From: CAVWDI01 sp046259385
Lineage (GTDB): Bacteria > Chloroflexota > Anaerolineae > Anaerolineales > UBA4823
DNA: 57,806 bases
Direction of reading: 5' to 3'
NCBI GenBank assembly: GCA_046259385.1
Contig: JBJYWI010000017.1
Span: 1 to 57,806, forward strand
Shown here: positions 40,767-48,543 of the stretch, piece by piece
Layout: each line of letters begins with the position of its first letter
Position numbering within the stretch: position 1 is the stretch's first letter
Notes under the pieces: generated by a model
What the model saw: only the letters and a program-made list of their open reading frames with translations
The model's database searches: none
What the model was told of the DNA's origin: nothing
Translations under genes and position numbers: made by a program

Positions 40767-42185
40767 ATGGATTTATTTGATAAGGCGCTTACAGAGCGGA
40801 TGAAACACGAGGCTCCACTTGCAGCACGCATGCGACCGCGTACGCTGGAAGAATTCCAGGGGCAGGAGGAAATTCTCGGTCCGGGAAAACTGCTGCGGCG
40901 GGCGATCGAAGCCGACCGTTTGTTTTCATCAATTATCCTGTGGGGCCCTCCTGGATCGGGAAAGACCACTCTGGCGCAAGTAATCGCAAATAAAACTAAA
41001 TTCCATTTTGAAACTCTATCTGCTGTTCTAGCTGGCAAAGCAGAATTGCGCAAGGTTATCGCGGATGCGGTAGATCGTCGCAAATATTACAAACGCAGAA
41101 CAATCTTGTTTGTGGATGAGGTACATCGCTGGAACAAAGCTCAGCAGGATGCACTCCTTCCGCATGTCGAACAGGGGACGATCACCCTGATCGGAGCGAC
41201 AACCGAAAACCCTTACTTTGAGGTAATCGGGGCATTAGTATCGCGCTCCCGAATTTTTCAGCTACGACCGCTTGAAGACGAAGATGTTTTTCGGATTATC
41301 CAGAATGCCCTCCAGGATGAAGAACGCGGATTTGGCACCAGACGTATCGCTCTGGACGAAGACGCGCAGGAACATATCATACGGGTGGCTGGAGGGGATG
41401 CTCGCAATGCGCTCAACGCGCTTGAACTGGCTGTTGAAAGCACTACTGCCGGTATTGATGGAATAATCCATATCAGCATGGAGGTTGCCCAGGAATCAAT
41501 CCAGCGCCGGGCTGTGCTTTACGATAAAGATGGTGACGCGCATTACGATACCATATCCGCATTTATCAAATCGGTGCGCGGATCAGACCCGGATGCTGCT
41601 CTATACTGGCTGGCGAAGATGCTGTATGCAGGAGAGGATCCGCGCTTTATTTTACGCCGTCTGATTATCCTGGCAGGCGAGGATATTGGTCTGGCGGAAC
41701 CGATGGGGATCCTGGTAGCAAGCGCAGCGGCGCAGGCATTTGACTATATCGGGTTACCTGAAGGTATTTTTCCTATCGTTGAAGCCACCTTGTTTCTAGC
41801 CACTGCGCACAAGTCAAATTCAGCTCTGTCTTATTTTAAAGCCTTCAAATTAATAGAAGACGAGGGAGTTGTGGGCGTCCCTCAGCACCTGCAGGATGCA
41901 AATAGGGACAGGGAGGCGCTTGGACATGGTAAGGATTACCAGTACCCCCATGAAAATGAAGATCACTTCACAGCACAGCAGTATCTGCCACGGAAAATTC
42001 TGGGAACCTATTTTTACGAGCCGTCTGATCAGGGATATGAAATTAAAGTAGAAGAGCGGTTAAAGCGATGGCGGGAAGCACAGCGTAGAGCGTTAGGTAT
42101 CGAAAAGACAGATATGCTGCCGGATATCAGCGAAGATATGATTCAAGCAATAAAACAACGACATAAACCATCTGGGATAAGATAA
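40767..42185 (+). CDS. rarA: Replication-associated recombination protein RarA (MgsA), AAA+ ATPase
   Basis: 472 aa from ATG 40767. A TTG at 40749 would add six residues without support. Walker A WGPPGSGKTT near residue 55, Walker B LFVDEVHRWNKAQQDALLPHVE, sensor 1 IGATTENPYFEV, and the C-terminal tetramerisation region with LYAGEDPRFILRRLIILAGEDIGLAEP are typical of RarA/WRNIP1. It acts at stalled replication forks. Nine bases downstream begins the MSMEG_4193-type phosphatase, so it may be transcribed with the cassette. Confidence 0.94.
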   Translation: MDLFDKALTERMKHEAPLAARMRPRTLEEFQGQEEILGPGKLLRRAIEADRLFSSIILWGPPGSGKTTLAQVIANKTKFHFETLSAVLAGKAELRKVIADAVDRRKYYKRRTILFVDEVHRWNKAQQDALLPHVEQGTITLIGATTENPYFEVIGALVSRSRIFQLRPLEDEDVFRIIQNALQDEERGFGTRRIALDEDAQEHIIRVAGGDARNALNALELAVESTTAGIDGIIHISMEVAQESIQRRAVLYDKDGDAHYDTISAFIKSVRGSDPDAALYWLAKMLYAGEDPRFILRRLIILAGEDIGLAEPMGILVASAAAQAFDYIGLPEGIFPIVEATLFLATAHKSNSALSYFKAFKLIEDEGVVGVPQHLQDANRDREALGHGKDYQYPHENEDHFTAQQYLPRKILGTYFYEPSDQGYEIKVEERLKRWREAQRRALGIEKTDMLPDISEDMIQAIKQRHKPSGIR

Positions 42186-42194
42186 AAGGAACAA

Positions 42195-42812
42195 ATGCCA
42201 ACCATACTACTTGTTAGACATGCTGAAAACGAGTACCTTACTGCTGGACGCATGGCAGGCAGACTGAATGATATTCACCTGAATGAAAATGGCAGGAGAC
42301 AAGCGCATGAGCTCGCTGAAAACCTAGCCCAGTGGCCTGTAAAAGCAGTGTTCAGCAGTCCGTTGGAACGAACGATGGAGACTGCTCAGCCCATAGCACA
42401 GGCGCAAGGTTTGCGGGTAATACCTCGAGAAGGGCTTTTGGAAATTGATGTAGGTGAATGGCAGGATAAAACGCTCAAGTCGCTTCGCAGGCGTAAATTG
42501 TGGCGCAATGTACAGTTTTCTCCTTCAAGGGTTTCCTTTCCAGGCGGAGAATCCCTCTCCAACGCCCAGCAGCGGATTGTCGCCGACCTCGAAACAATCC
42601 GTATAAGTCAGAAACCCCGGGATTTGGTTGTCTGCGTTTCGCACTCTGACCCGATCAAACTCGCAATTGCCTATTATGCAGGGATAGCTTTGGATTTGTT
42701 CCAGAGGATTATTGTCTCCCCGGCTTCGGTCAGCGCGCTACAATTTGGGGAGACAAGCGTCCGCCTTTTAATGGTGAATTACCAGTTTTCAATTAATTTA
42801 AAGAAAATATGA
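42195..42812 (+). CDS. Histidine phosphatase, MSMEG_4193 family
   Basis: 205 aa, phosphoglycerate-mutase-like fold. The catalytic histidine is His8 in LVRHAENEYL. SSPLERTMETAQPIA supplies the conserved arginine, LLEIDVGEWQ an acidic residue, and VCVSHSDPIKLAIA the second histidine. FPGGESLSNAQQRI is typical of the MSMEG_4193 group, which is usually encoded with DUF3090 and SCO1664-type proteins, as it is here. The substrate is unknown. AAAGGAAC lies before ATG 42195. Confidence 0.88.
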   Translation: MPTILLVRHAENEYLTAGRMAGRLNDIHLNENGRRQAHELAENLAQWPVKAVFSSPLERTMETAQPIAQAQGLRVIPREGLLEIDVGEWQDKTLKSLRRRKLWRNVQFSPSRVSFPGGESLSNAQQRIVADLETIRISQKPRDLVVCVSHSDPIKLAIAYYAGIALDLFQRIIVSPASVSALQFGETSVRLLMVNYQFSINLKKI

Positions 42813-42847
42813 TTCTGTTATACTTGTTCAGATAACCAGGGATAGAA

Positions 42848-43375
42848 ATGGCAGAAAACGAAATCGATCTACAACCCGTGAACCATATCACAACCGATGC
42901 AATCGGCCAGCCCGGTAAGCGCGTTTTCTACCTACAAGCCTGGCAAAACGAAAGGACTGTAACTTTGATCGTGGAAAAGCTTCAAATACAGTCTCTTGCA
43001 GTTGGAGTAGAACAGTTTCTTGCCGAAATTCAGGAGAAATTTCCAGACTTGGAAGAAGCCAGAACAGATTATGAAGAGGAGAAAATGCATATCGCGCCTC
43101 CTGTTGACCCACTTTTCAGAGTTGGCGAGTTAGGCCTGGGATACGATAAAGACCAGGATCTTGTGGTTCTAATCTCAAAGGAAGTCTTCCCGGAAGGTGA
43201 AGAACCAGAAAATGCCCGGGTTGTGCGTTTCTGGTGTACACGTTCACAAATACGAATTATGTGCCGGTGGGGGATCGAAGTTGCTTCGAGGGGGAGACCT
43301 CTATGCCCGCAGTGTGGAGAACCGATGAACCCCAGCGGTCATTTCTGCCCGAAGAAGAACGGGCATAAGCACTGA
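42848..43375 (+). CDS. DUF3090 family protein with C-terminal zinc-ribbon-like Cys/His cluster
   Basis: 175 aa. Nearly the whole protein matches the DUF3090 pattern: PGKRVFYLQAWQNERTVTL near residue 18-36, VDPLFRVGELGLGYD near 86-100, and VRFWCTRSQIRIMCRWGIEV. A closing CPQCGEPMNPSGHFCPKKNGH contains four Cys/His groups that could bind zinc. Middle member of the phosphatase-DUF3090-SCO1664 cassette, 35 bases after the phosphatase. Function unknown. AGGGATAG precedes ATG 42848. Confidence 0.9.
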   Translation: MAENEIDLQPVNHITTDAIGQPGKRVFYLQAWQNERTVTLIVEKLQIQSLAVGVEQFLAEIQEKFPDLEEARTDYEEEKMHIAPPVDPLFRVGELGLGYDKDQDLVVLISKEVFPEGEEPENARVVRFWCTRSQIRIMCRWGIEVASRGRPLCPQCGEPMNPSGHFCPKKNGHKH

Positions 43376-43460
43376 TAAGATAACAAATTGAATTTCTACT
43401 GGGGGAAAAATGAACTACTATTGATATAAATAATTTTCATAATGGAATCAAATTGAATAT

Positions 43461-44192
43461 ATGGATGTAGATCAGGAACTCGAAATTTTACGGTATAGTG
43501 AAATCGAAATCAAGGGAGAATTTCTCTGGGGCTCCAACTATACTTTCCTTGCGAATTTGTGTTATGGTGGGGTAAATTTACCAGCTGTTTATAAACCAAG
43601 TAAAGGTGAACGTCCGTTGTGGGACTTCCCTTCGGAAAGTCTTGCCCACCGGGAGGTGGCAGCATTTATCTTAAGCCAAGCCTTGAAATGGAATTTTGTG
43701 CCTGCAACCGCTTACCGGGATAATGCTCCCCTTGGTCCGGGGTCGCTGCAGTTGTTTATTGAGCACGACCCTGAATATCACTATTTCAATTTCACCATCG
43801 ATGACCGCCAGCGACTTCGGCCGGTGGTGGCTTTTGATCTCCTGATAAATAATGCAGATAGGAAAGGCAGCCATTTAATTATTGACAGAGATAAGAGGTT
43901 GTGGTTGATTGATCATGGGTTGTGTTTTCATAAGGAGGATAAACTTCGAACAGTTCTGTGGGATTTCGTAGGAGAGCCGGTTCCGAAAAGTATCAGTGAA
44001 AGTATTTCAAAACTGCATGATACTCTCGAGGAACAAAAAAGGGATAATTCAGGCTTGTATAAAGAATTAATCGCACATATTGACGTGATGGAAATAAAGG
44101 CTCTTCTGCTGCGGGCTGATAGTCTGGTCACGTCAGGCGTATTTCCAAGCCCTGACCCTTTGAGAAGACCGTTTCCCTGGCCGCAGATATAA
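43461..44192 (+). CDS. SCO1664 family PI3/PI4-kinase-like protein
   Basis: 243 aa with a lipid-kinase/HipA-like catalytic core. Lys45 in PAVYKPSKGE is the likely ATP-binding lysine and Glu65 in HREVAAF a possible partner. The catalytic loop is Asp126-LLINN-Ala-Asp133-Arg134-Lys, and the metal-binding Asp151 is in LWLIDHGLCF. These are the features of PI3/4-kinase-like proteins in the actinobacterial SCO1664 family. Third member of the cassette, 85 bases after DUF3090. It could phosphorylate a small molecule, lipid or protein; the substrate is unknown. Weak ribosome site. Confidence 0.85.
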   Translation: MDVDQELEILRYSEIEIKGEFLWGSNYTFLANLCYGGVNLPAVYKPSKGERPLWDFPSESLAHREVAAFILSQALKWNFVPATAYRDNAPLGPGSLQLFIEHDPEYHYFNFTIDDRQRLRPVVAFDLLINNADRKGSHLIIDRDKRLWLIDHGLCFHKEDKLRTVLWDFVGEPVPKSISESISKLHDTLEEQKRDNSGLYKELIAHIDVMEIKALLLRADSLVTSGVFPSPDPLRRPFPWPQI

Positions 44193-44299
44193 CCAATAGG
44201 GGGAATTATGCCCAGGTAGGCTTGATTTTCCTTGTAGCCGCTATTTACTGGTGTAGAATTTATTATCACAACCATATAAACAAACCGGGAGGCTGAATT

Positions 44300-45316
44300 A
44301 TGCCGCATTACAATATCGCGTTGATAGGATTTGGAAACGTTGGCAGGGCACTGGCGAGATTGCTTCTGGAAAAGCGAGGTGAGCTTGCCAGCAGGTATGA
44401 CTTATCTTTCACCGTTACTGCAATCGCAACTGGAAGGCATGGGGTGGTAATAAATCAGGATGGTATCGACCTGGAGCGCGCTCTGCGGGTGGAAAATCTA
44501 AGCGCCCTATCCGATTCAATTGCACCAAGTGATGCCTGCGAATTTATCTGTAAAAGCAATGCGGATATTCTTTTTGAAAATACACCCGTAAATTACAAAA
44601 GCGGGCAGCCAGCTGTGGACTGCATTCGCACCGCATTGGAATGCGGGATGCATGTGATCACTGCAAATAAGGGTCCGGTTGTACATGCGTACCGGGAGCT
44701 GACGGAGATAGCCGAAAATAAAGGCAGGCGATTTTATTTTGAATCGGCAGTCATGGACGGCGCACCTGTTTTCGCCCTTTTCAGGGAGGCACTGCCTGCA
44801 ACCAATTTACTTTCTTTTAGGGGGGTGTTGAATTCCACAACAAACGTAATTCTGACAAGGATGGAGAATGGGGAGAGCTTCGATCAGGCTGTTATATATG
44901 CCCAGGAGGTAGGCCTTGCGGAGACCGATCCCAGCGGGGATATTGACGGCTGGGATGCAGCTGTGAAGGTTGCCGCCCTGTCGACAGTATTGATGGGAGT
45001 TCCAGTGGTGCCATCTGAGGTCGACCGGGAAGGTATCCGGAGTTTAACTCCCGAGAGAATCGCACATGCCACAAAGGTTGGGAAACGGTGGAAATTAATC
45101 TGTTCCGCTGAAAAAACTGGCGACACCGTGAACGCTAAGGTTGCGCCCGAAATGGTAGGACCAGAGACGCCTTTTTATTCAATTGAGGGTTCGACCAGCA
45201 TTGTCCAATTTACAACTGATACACTACCCGAGTTATCTTTGATTGAGGGCAACCCTGGACCTGATACGACAGCATACGGTTTGCTGGCTGATTTTATCAA
45301 CGCGGTTACCGGATAA
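44300..45316 (+). CDS. hom: Homoserine dehydrogenase
   Basis: 338 aa, short form without an ACT domain. The NAD(P)-binding loop is ALIGFGNVGRALARLL near residue 7, MHVITANKGPVVH near 118 contains the conserved lysine, GVLNSTTNVIL lies near 178, and GLAETDPSGDIDGWDAAVKVA near 210-230 is the family signature including the substrate-binding aspartates. It reduces aspartate semialdehyde to homoserine. GGGAGG precedes ATG 44300. No allosteric domain, so threonine feedback through an ACT domain is not expected. Confidence 0.93.
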   Translation: MPHYNIALIGFGNVGRALARLLLEKRGELASRYDLSFTVTAIATGRHGVVINQDGIDLERALRVENLSALSDSIAPSDACEFICKSNADILFENTPVNYKSGQPAVDCIRTALECGMHVITANKGPVVHAYRELTEIAENKGRRFYFESAVMDGAPVFALFREALPATNLLSFRGVLNSTTNVILTRMENGESFDQAVIYAQEVGLAETDPSGDIDGWDAAVKVAALSTVLMGVPVVPSEVDREGIRSLTPERIAHATKVGKRWKLICSAEKTGDTVNAKVAPEMVGPETPFYSIEGSTSIVQFTTDTLPELSLIEGNPGPDTTAYGLLADFINAVTG

Positions 45317-45396
45317 ACAAATCCAATTTTAAGTTTAAAAACTCGTATTCCCTTTTTATGAATCGTCAAATTTCCTTCATTAAGTGTTATGTTTGA

Positions 45397-45873
45397 TTAT
45401 ATTTGCTGAGGCAATTTGCCAAGCACACCCATTAACAAGCTCATACATTTGTGCCCGAATTCAGGAAACATCATCGGACACCCAATAGGAATTACTTCTA
45501 CTCCATTGGCCTGGTAAAACCGAACCGCTTCAGGGGATACGCTGGTGGCAGTACCTCCTTTAAATGCGTTTTCATGCATCCACAGACATGGTATTCCCAG
45601 TTCAACACATACACGCGGGATCTGGATAGAACCCTCGGAGCGTGTAACAGCTATTACTCCATCAATTTTTTTTGGTATCGACTTCAAATCGAGGTAACTT
45701 TTATCCCCCTCCAATTCATCCGCCTGGAATTTGACTGGAAAAACCTGGTAACCTTTTGAACACAAGCTTTTGTAAATATAGTTCCCGGTCCCATCGCTGG
45801 AGCGGGATACACCTGCCACTGCGATCCGTGTATGAGTGAGAAATTCCATTGCTTGCTTACTGAATGAGGACAT
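45397..45873 (-). CDS. CoA-binding domain protein (YccU-like)
   Basis: 158 aa from ATG 45873, which follows AGGAG by four bases; the frame continues to 45960 without support. A Rossmann-like CoA-binding fold: TRIAVAGVSRSSDGTGNYIYKSL near residue 15, GYQVFPVKF near 40, DGVIAVTRSEG near 73 and GIPCLWMHENAF near 95. Such stand-alone CoA-binding proteins resemble the alpha subunit of succinyl-CoA synthetase but lack a ligase domain. Role unknown. Convergent with hom. Confidence 0.85.
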   Translation of the reverse strand: MSSFSKQAMEFLTHTRIAVAGVSRSSDGTGNYIYKSLCSKGYQVFPVKFQADELEGDKSYLDLKSIPKKIDGVIAVTRSEGSIQIPRVCVELGIPCLWMHENAFKGGTATSVSPEAVRFYQANGVEVIPIGCPMMFPEFGHKCMSLLMGVLGKLPQQI

Positions 45874-46037
45874 TAATCTCCTGAAAATTTTGTGTATGGG
45901 TTGATTCTGACCACTCAAATGCTTAACATTTGCTTTGTAAGGTGTTAATAAAATATTCACCCACCTTTCAGTTATACTATAGGGGTTGATATCACTAGAA
46001 TAATCAAGTAATGTATTGAAAATCCGGAGGGTTTTCT

Positions 46038-46637
46038 ATGTTAATGTACCGGCGATCCTTTCGTGTAATTCTCATACTCATATTTTCCACATTTTTGATG
46101 GGCTGCAGTGCAATCCTCCCGCGTATTATTCCTCCCCCAACGGAAACCCCGACGCCAACCCCGACCTGGACACTGACGCCTACTTATACCATCATGCCGA
46201 CATCCACGTTTACACCACCCCCGAGTCCCACAATCACATTTTTTCCAACGGTGACTTTCACCCAGGCTGTTCAGGGCACGCCGACAGAAACAACGGCGCC
46301 TACCAGTTATGTGGGTATGATACGCCCAGTGCCTTCCGCAAAATATCGCGGCGATTTCGCCGGCGGGAAAATTGTATTCTCAAGTAATCTCGAGGCAGAT
46401 AGGGTTGGTGGTTTAACGATTACTTTTGAATGCCGGAGTAAAAGTAACACAGTCAATCTGTCCAGAGCCAGTATGAAGCTCGACAACTCAACCTTCTCAT
46501 ATGGATTAGAAGGGATTTACGTGTTTGGACAGTTTGTGAGTTCAACAGAGGCGAAGGGGGTCATTAGCTACGAATATTTACAGGATGGGAAGACCTGCAA
46601 ATACGATTATGTCAGTTGGACAGCATATATGAAGTAA
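46038..46637 (+). CDS. Lipoprotein with Pro/Thr-rich stalk
   Basis: 199 aa. Signal peptide with basic start (YRRSFR), hydrophobic core and lipobox FLMGCS (Cys23). Residues about 30-90 form a Pro/Thr-rich stalk (repeats of TPTPT and TPP kinds), followed by a compact C-terminal domain of about 105 residues with beta pattern (GKIVFSSNLEADRVGGLTITF, EAKGVISYEYLQDGKTCKYD) and two cysteines. Stalked lipoproteins of this layout are common in Anaerolineae. A cell-surface binding role is an inference. CGGAGG precedes the ATG. Confidence 0.8.
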   Translation: MLMYRRSFRVILILIFSTFLMGCSAILPRIIPPPTETPTPTPTWTLTPTYTIMPTSTFTPPPSPTITFFPTVTFTQAVQGTPTETTAPTSYVGMIRPVPSAKYRGDFAGGKIVFSSNLEADRVGGLTITFECRSKSNTVNLSRASMKLDNSTFSYGLEGIYVFGQFVSSTEAKGVISYEYLQDGKTCKYDYVSWTAYMK

Positions 46638-46644
46638 AGATGGC

Positions 46645-48222
46645 ATGACTGTCTTCCACCAAAATTTAAGGGAATTATTAAGTTCAACAATTGAAACGCC
46701 CGTCCTGTGGATTAAAAATGAACCCAGGGCGGACGTTGCGGTTAACCGGGTCTTGGTTTCTTTATCGGATGTCGAACCGGGTGATATCCTGATATTAATG
46801 AGTAGAAACTTGGATTCAGATATCCTTGAACAGGTTTGCAGCAAGGAGCCCGCTGTAGTGATCATCCTGGGTGAGACGCAGCCTGAATTATCTGTATTGG
46901 ACACGAACACCCATATTGCTAATTTGCCCTGGAATACAGAACCCGAACAGGTTCGTATTCTGCTGCAAGATTTTCTGCTCAGAAAAAAAGCTGCTTTAAT
47001 GGAAAGGGGGCTGCAAATTCAAACTAAATTTTCGAACCTGGTCGCAGAAGGAGGTGGTCTTACCGCTCTGGTGCAGGAAATGAGCGATTTATCCAGGTGC
47101 GGGGTTCTGGTCCAGGACAAACGCGGCCAGATTATTGCAGACAAACCCACAGATGATCTGAGTGGGGTGTGGAATGTGGTTATGGAATGCCTGGTCGCGC
47201 TTTCAAGCCTGCCCGAACCGCTACTGGACAGGAAAGGGGCTGGCGATCACACCCAAATCTTCAATCAGGAAATTCCGGGAGAACTGCACCGGCTTGTTAG
47301 TCCGATAACTGTAGGTTCTGTTGTGCGCGGTTACCTATCTCTGGTGGGAACAAGCCAGGATTTTGATAACACTGCGAGAATGGTACTTGAACAGGGCGCG
47401 GTTATTTGTGCGATTGAAATGGCGCGAAAAAAAGCAGTCAGGGAGGCAGAAAAGCGACTCAAAGGAGATTTGCTTACCGCTTTACTGGGTGAGAATATCT
47501 CGCCTCGCGATGCTGAACTTTGGATCCAGACAATGGGATTGGATCTGGAAAAGGTGCACGTCGCGGTCCGGTTTGTCTGGGATGGTGAAAAACCGCCTTC
47601 ACGCAGACGGCTGGAAACGCTGGTAAACGGTGAGATTTCGAGTTCGGGTTTACTGGCGATTGTAAATCCGCTGGGATTGGAGGTAATTTGTTTCTGCCAG
47701 CAAGATAGTCCCACCGGAAGACCTGAGACGTGCCTGCAACTCTCCCAGGCAGTGATTAACCAGGGAAAAGAGGAATATCCCGATCATTCCGTACGTTGTG
47801 GTGTTGGTGCTGTGGCTGTTGACATAAGTGAATGGCGTGATTCATTCCGCCAGGCTGGTCAGGCGCTGTCGATGGCCAGGCGGTTCCGAGGCAATCAGCC
47901 ATATTTCTTTCCGGACCTCTCTGTTTACCGCCTGCTGCTGCAGATAGAACACAATCCGGAACTAATTACATTTCATGAAGAGACATTAGGCTCTCTATCA
48001 GCTCATGAAGATTGCCCGGAGATGGTTCACACCCTGGAAAGCTATTTCGAACACAATACGAACGTTTCAAAAACAGCCGAAGCCCTTTTTATTCACAGGA
48101 ATACACTTTTATATCGACTTGAAAAGATCGCCTCTATCCTACAATTGGATTTGGATAATCCTGAGAACCGTCTAGCAGTCCAATTAGCGTTGAGAATTCA
48201 AAGGATGAAGGGATTATGCTGA
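46645..48222 (+). CDS. PucR family transcriptional regulator
   Basis: 525 aa. An N-terminal PucR-like ligand domain (about 1-120, RVLVSLSDVEPGDILILMSRN), a GAF-like region (about 140-270), a degenerate GGDEF-like CdaR domain (about 290-410, RCGVGAVAVDISEWRDSFRQAGQAL), and a C-terminal helix-turn-helix (about 455-520) with VSKTAEALFIHRNTLLYRLEKI. PucR-type proteins activate purine, proline (PutR) or other nitrogen catabolism in response to small molecules. It starts seven bases after the lipoprotein gene and is followed immediately by a palindrome that might be its site. Confidence 0.9.
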   Translation: MTVFHQNLRELLSSTIETPVLWIKNEPRADVAVNRVLVSLSDVEPGDILILMSRNLDSDILEQVCSKEPAVVIILGETQPELSVLDTNTHIANLPWNTEPEQVRILLQDFLLRKKAALMERGLQIQTKFSNLVAEGGGLTALVQEMSDLSRCGVLVQDKRGQIIADKPTDDLSGVWNVVMECLVALSSLPEPLLDRKGAGDHTQIFNQEIPGELHRLVSPITVGSVVRGYLSLVGTSQDFDNTARMVLEQGAVICAIEMARKKAVREAEKRLKGDLLTALLGENISPRDAELWIQTMGLDLEKVHVAVRFVWDGEKPPSRRRLETLVNGEISSSGLLAIVNPLGLEVICFCQQDSPTGRPETCLQLSQAVINQGKEEYPDHSVRCGVGAVAVDISEWRDSFRQAGQALSMARRFRGNQPYFFPDLSVYRLLLQIEHNPELITFHEETLGSLSAHEDCPEMVHTLESYFEHNTNVSKTAEALFIHRNTLLYRLEKIASILQLDLDNPENRLAVQLALRIQRMKGLC

Positions 48223-48225
48223 TTG

Positions 48226-48246
48226 TTTTGTGCAATTTGCACAAAA
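48226..48246 (+). promoter_or_regulatory. 21-bp perfect palindrome upstream of the ilv-leu operon
   Basis: TTTTGTGCAA-T-TTGCACAAAA, a perfect 10-bp inverted repeat with one central base, starting four bases after the PucR stop. No T run follows, so it looks like a protein binding site more than a terminator. If the candidate promoter at 48277 is real, the palindrome is centred near -75, a common activator position. Confidence 0.55.
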
Positions 48247-48276
48247 ATTATTGAGATCTTTTGTATGTTTTTCCGG

Positions 48277-48304
48277 TAGACAGTCTCTTCTCAGGTGGTA
48301 AACT
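48277..48304 (+). promoter_or_regulatory. Candidate promoter for the ilv-leu leader
   Basis: TAGACA (48277-48282), a 16-base spacer and TAAACT (48299-48304). A moderate match only. The transcript would start near 48311, about 26 bases before the leader ATG. Confidence 0.35.
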
Positions 48305-48336
48305 TAGGGGTAATTTAGAAAGGAATTGGTAGATTA

Positions 48337-48444
48337 ATGCTGTTAATTTCCGTGATTATTAGTCTGGTCAGCCTGCTGGTTCTTATTGTACTTATTGAGA
48401 ACCCGCAACGCGTTTTGGCAGCCAGGAGGGTACGCAAGGATTAA
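48337..48444 (+). CDS. Leu/Ile/Val-rich leader peptide of the ilv-leu operon
   Basis: 35 codons, ATG 48337 to TAA 48442-48444. Residues 2-20 contain 7 Leu, 5 Ile and 4 Val out of 19, the rest being Ser. A charged tail follows (ENPQRVLAARRVRKD). AAAGGA lies upstream, 12 bases from the ATG. The composition, size and place before a terminator and ilvD match leader peptides such as E. coli IlvL and LeuL, where ribosomes stall on branched-chain codons when charged tRNA is short. An alternative is a small single-helix membrane protein, as the same residues would span a membrane; the RNA structure makes the leader role more likely. Confidence 0.75.
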   Translation: MLLISVIISLVSLLVLIVLIENPQRVLAARRVRKD

Positions 48445-48490
48445 GCCGGGATAAAATTCAACAAAAAAAGGGCTGCCACACTAGGCAGCC
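48372..48490 (+). promoter_or_regulatory. Transcription attenuator with competing RNA helices
   Basis: Segment 1, CCTGCTGG (48372-48379), inside the Leu/Val codons, can pair with segment 2a, CCAGGAGG (48422-48429), with one mismatch. Segment 2, TGGCAGCC (48416-48423), pairs perfectly over 8 bp with segment 3, GGCTGCCA (48471-48478). Segment 3 otherwise pairs with segment 4, GGCAGCC (48484-48490), to build the terminator. Segments 2 and 4 share the same GGCAGCC. A ribosome stalled at codons 10-20 would free segment 2 to form the 2:3 antiterminator. With ample branched-chain amino acids, the terminator would form. This is structural inference from complementarity. Confidence 0.7.
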
Positions 48491-48500
48491 TTTTTATTTT
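48465..48500 (+). terminator. Intrinsic terminator before ilvD (attenuator terminator)
   Basis: GGCTGCC (48471-48477), loop ACACTA, GGCAGCC (48484-48490), followed by TTTTTATTTTT. The stem can extend through the preceding A run paired with the T run. Strong intrinsic terminator, placed only 44 bases before ilvD ATG 48544, which would block the operon unless antiterminated. Confidence 0.9.
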
Positions 48501-48543
48501 TGTGAAAGAAATTTTAGTAAGTAATCCATACAAGGAAGAAAAA

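Noticed and set aside
48337..48444. 35-codon ORF as a plain single-helix membrane protein
   Set aside because: Possible, but the nearby terminator, the complementary antiterminator and the position before ilvD favour a leader peptide. Kept as the stated alternative.
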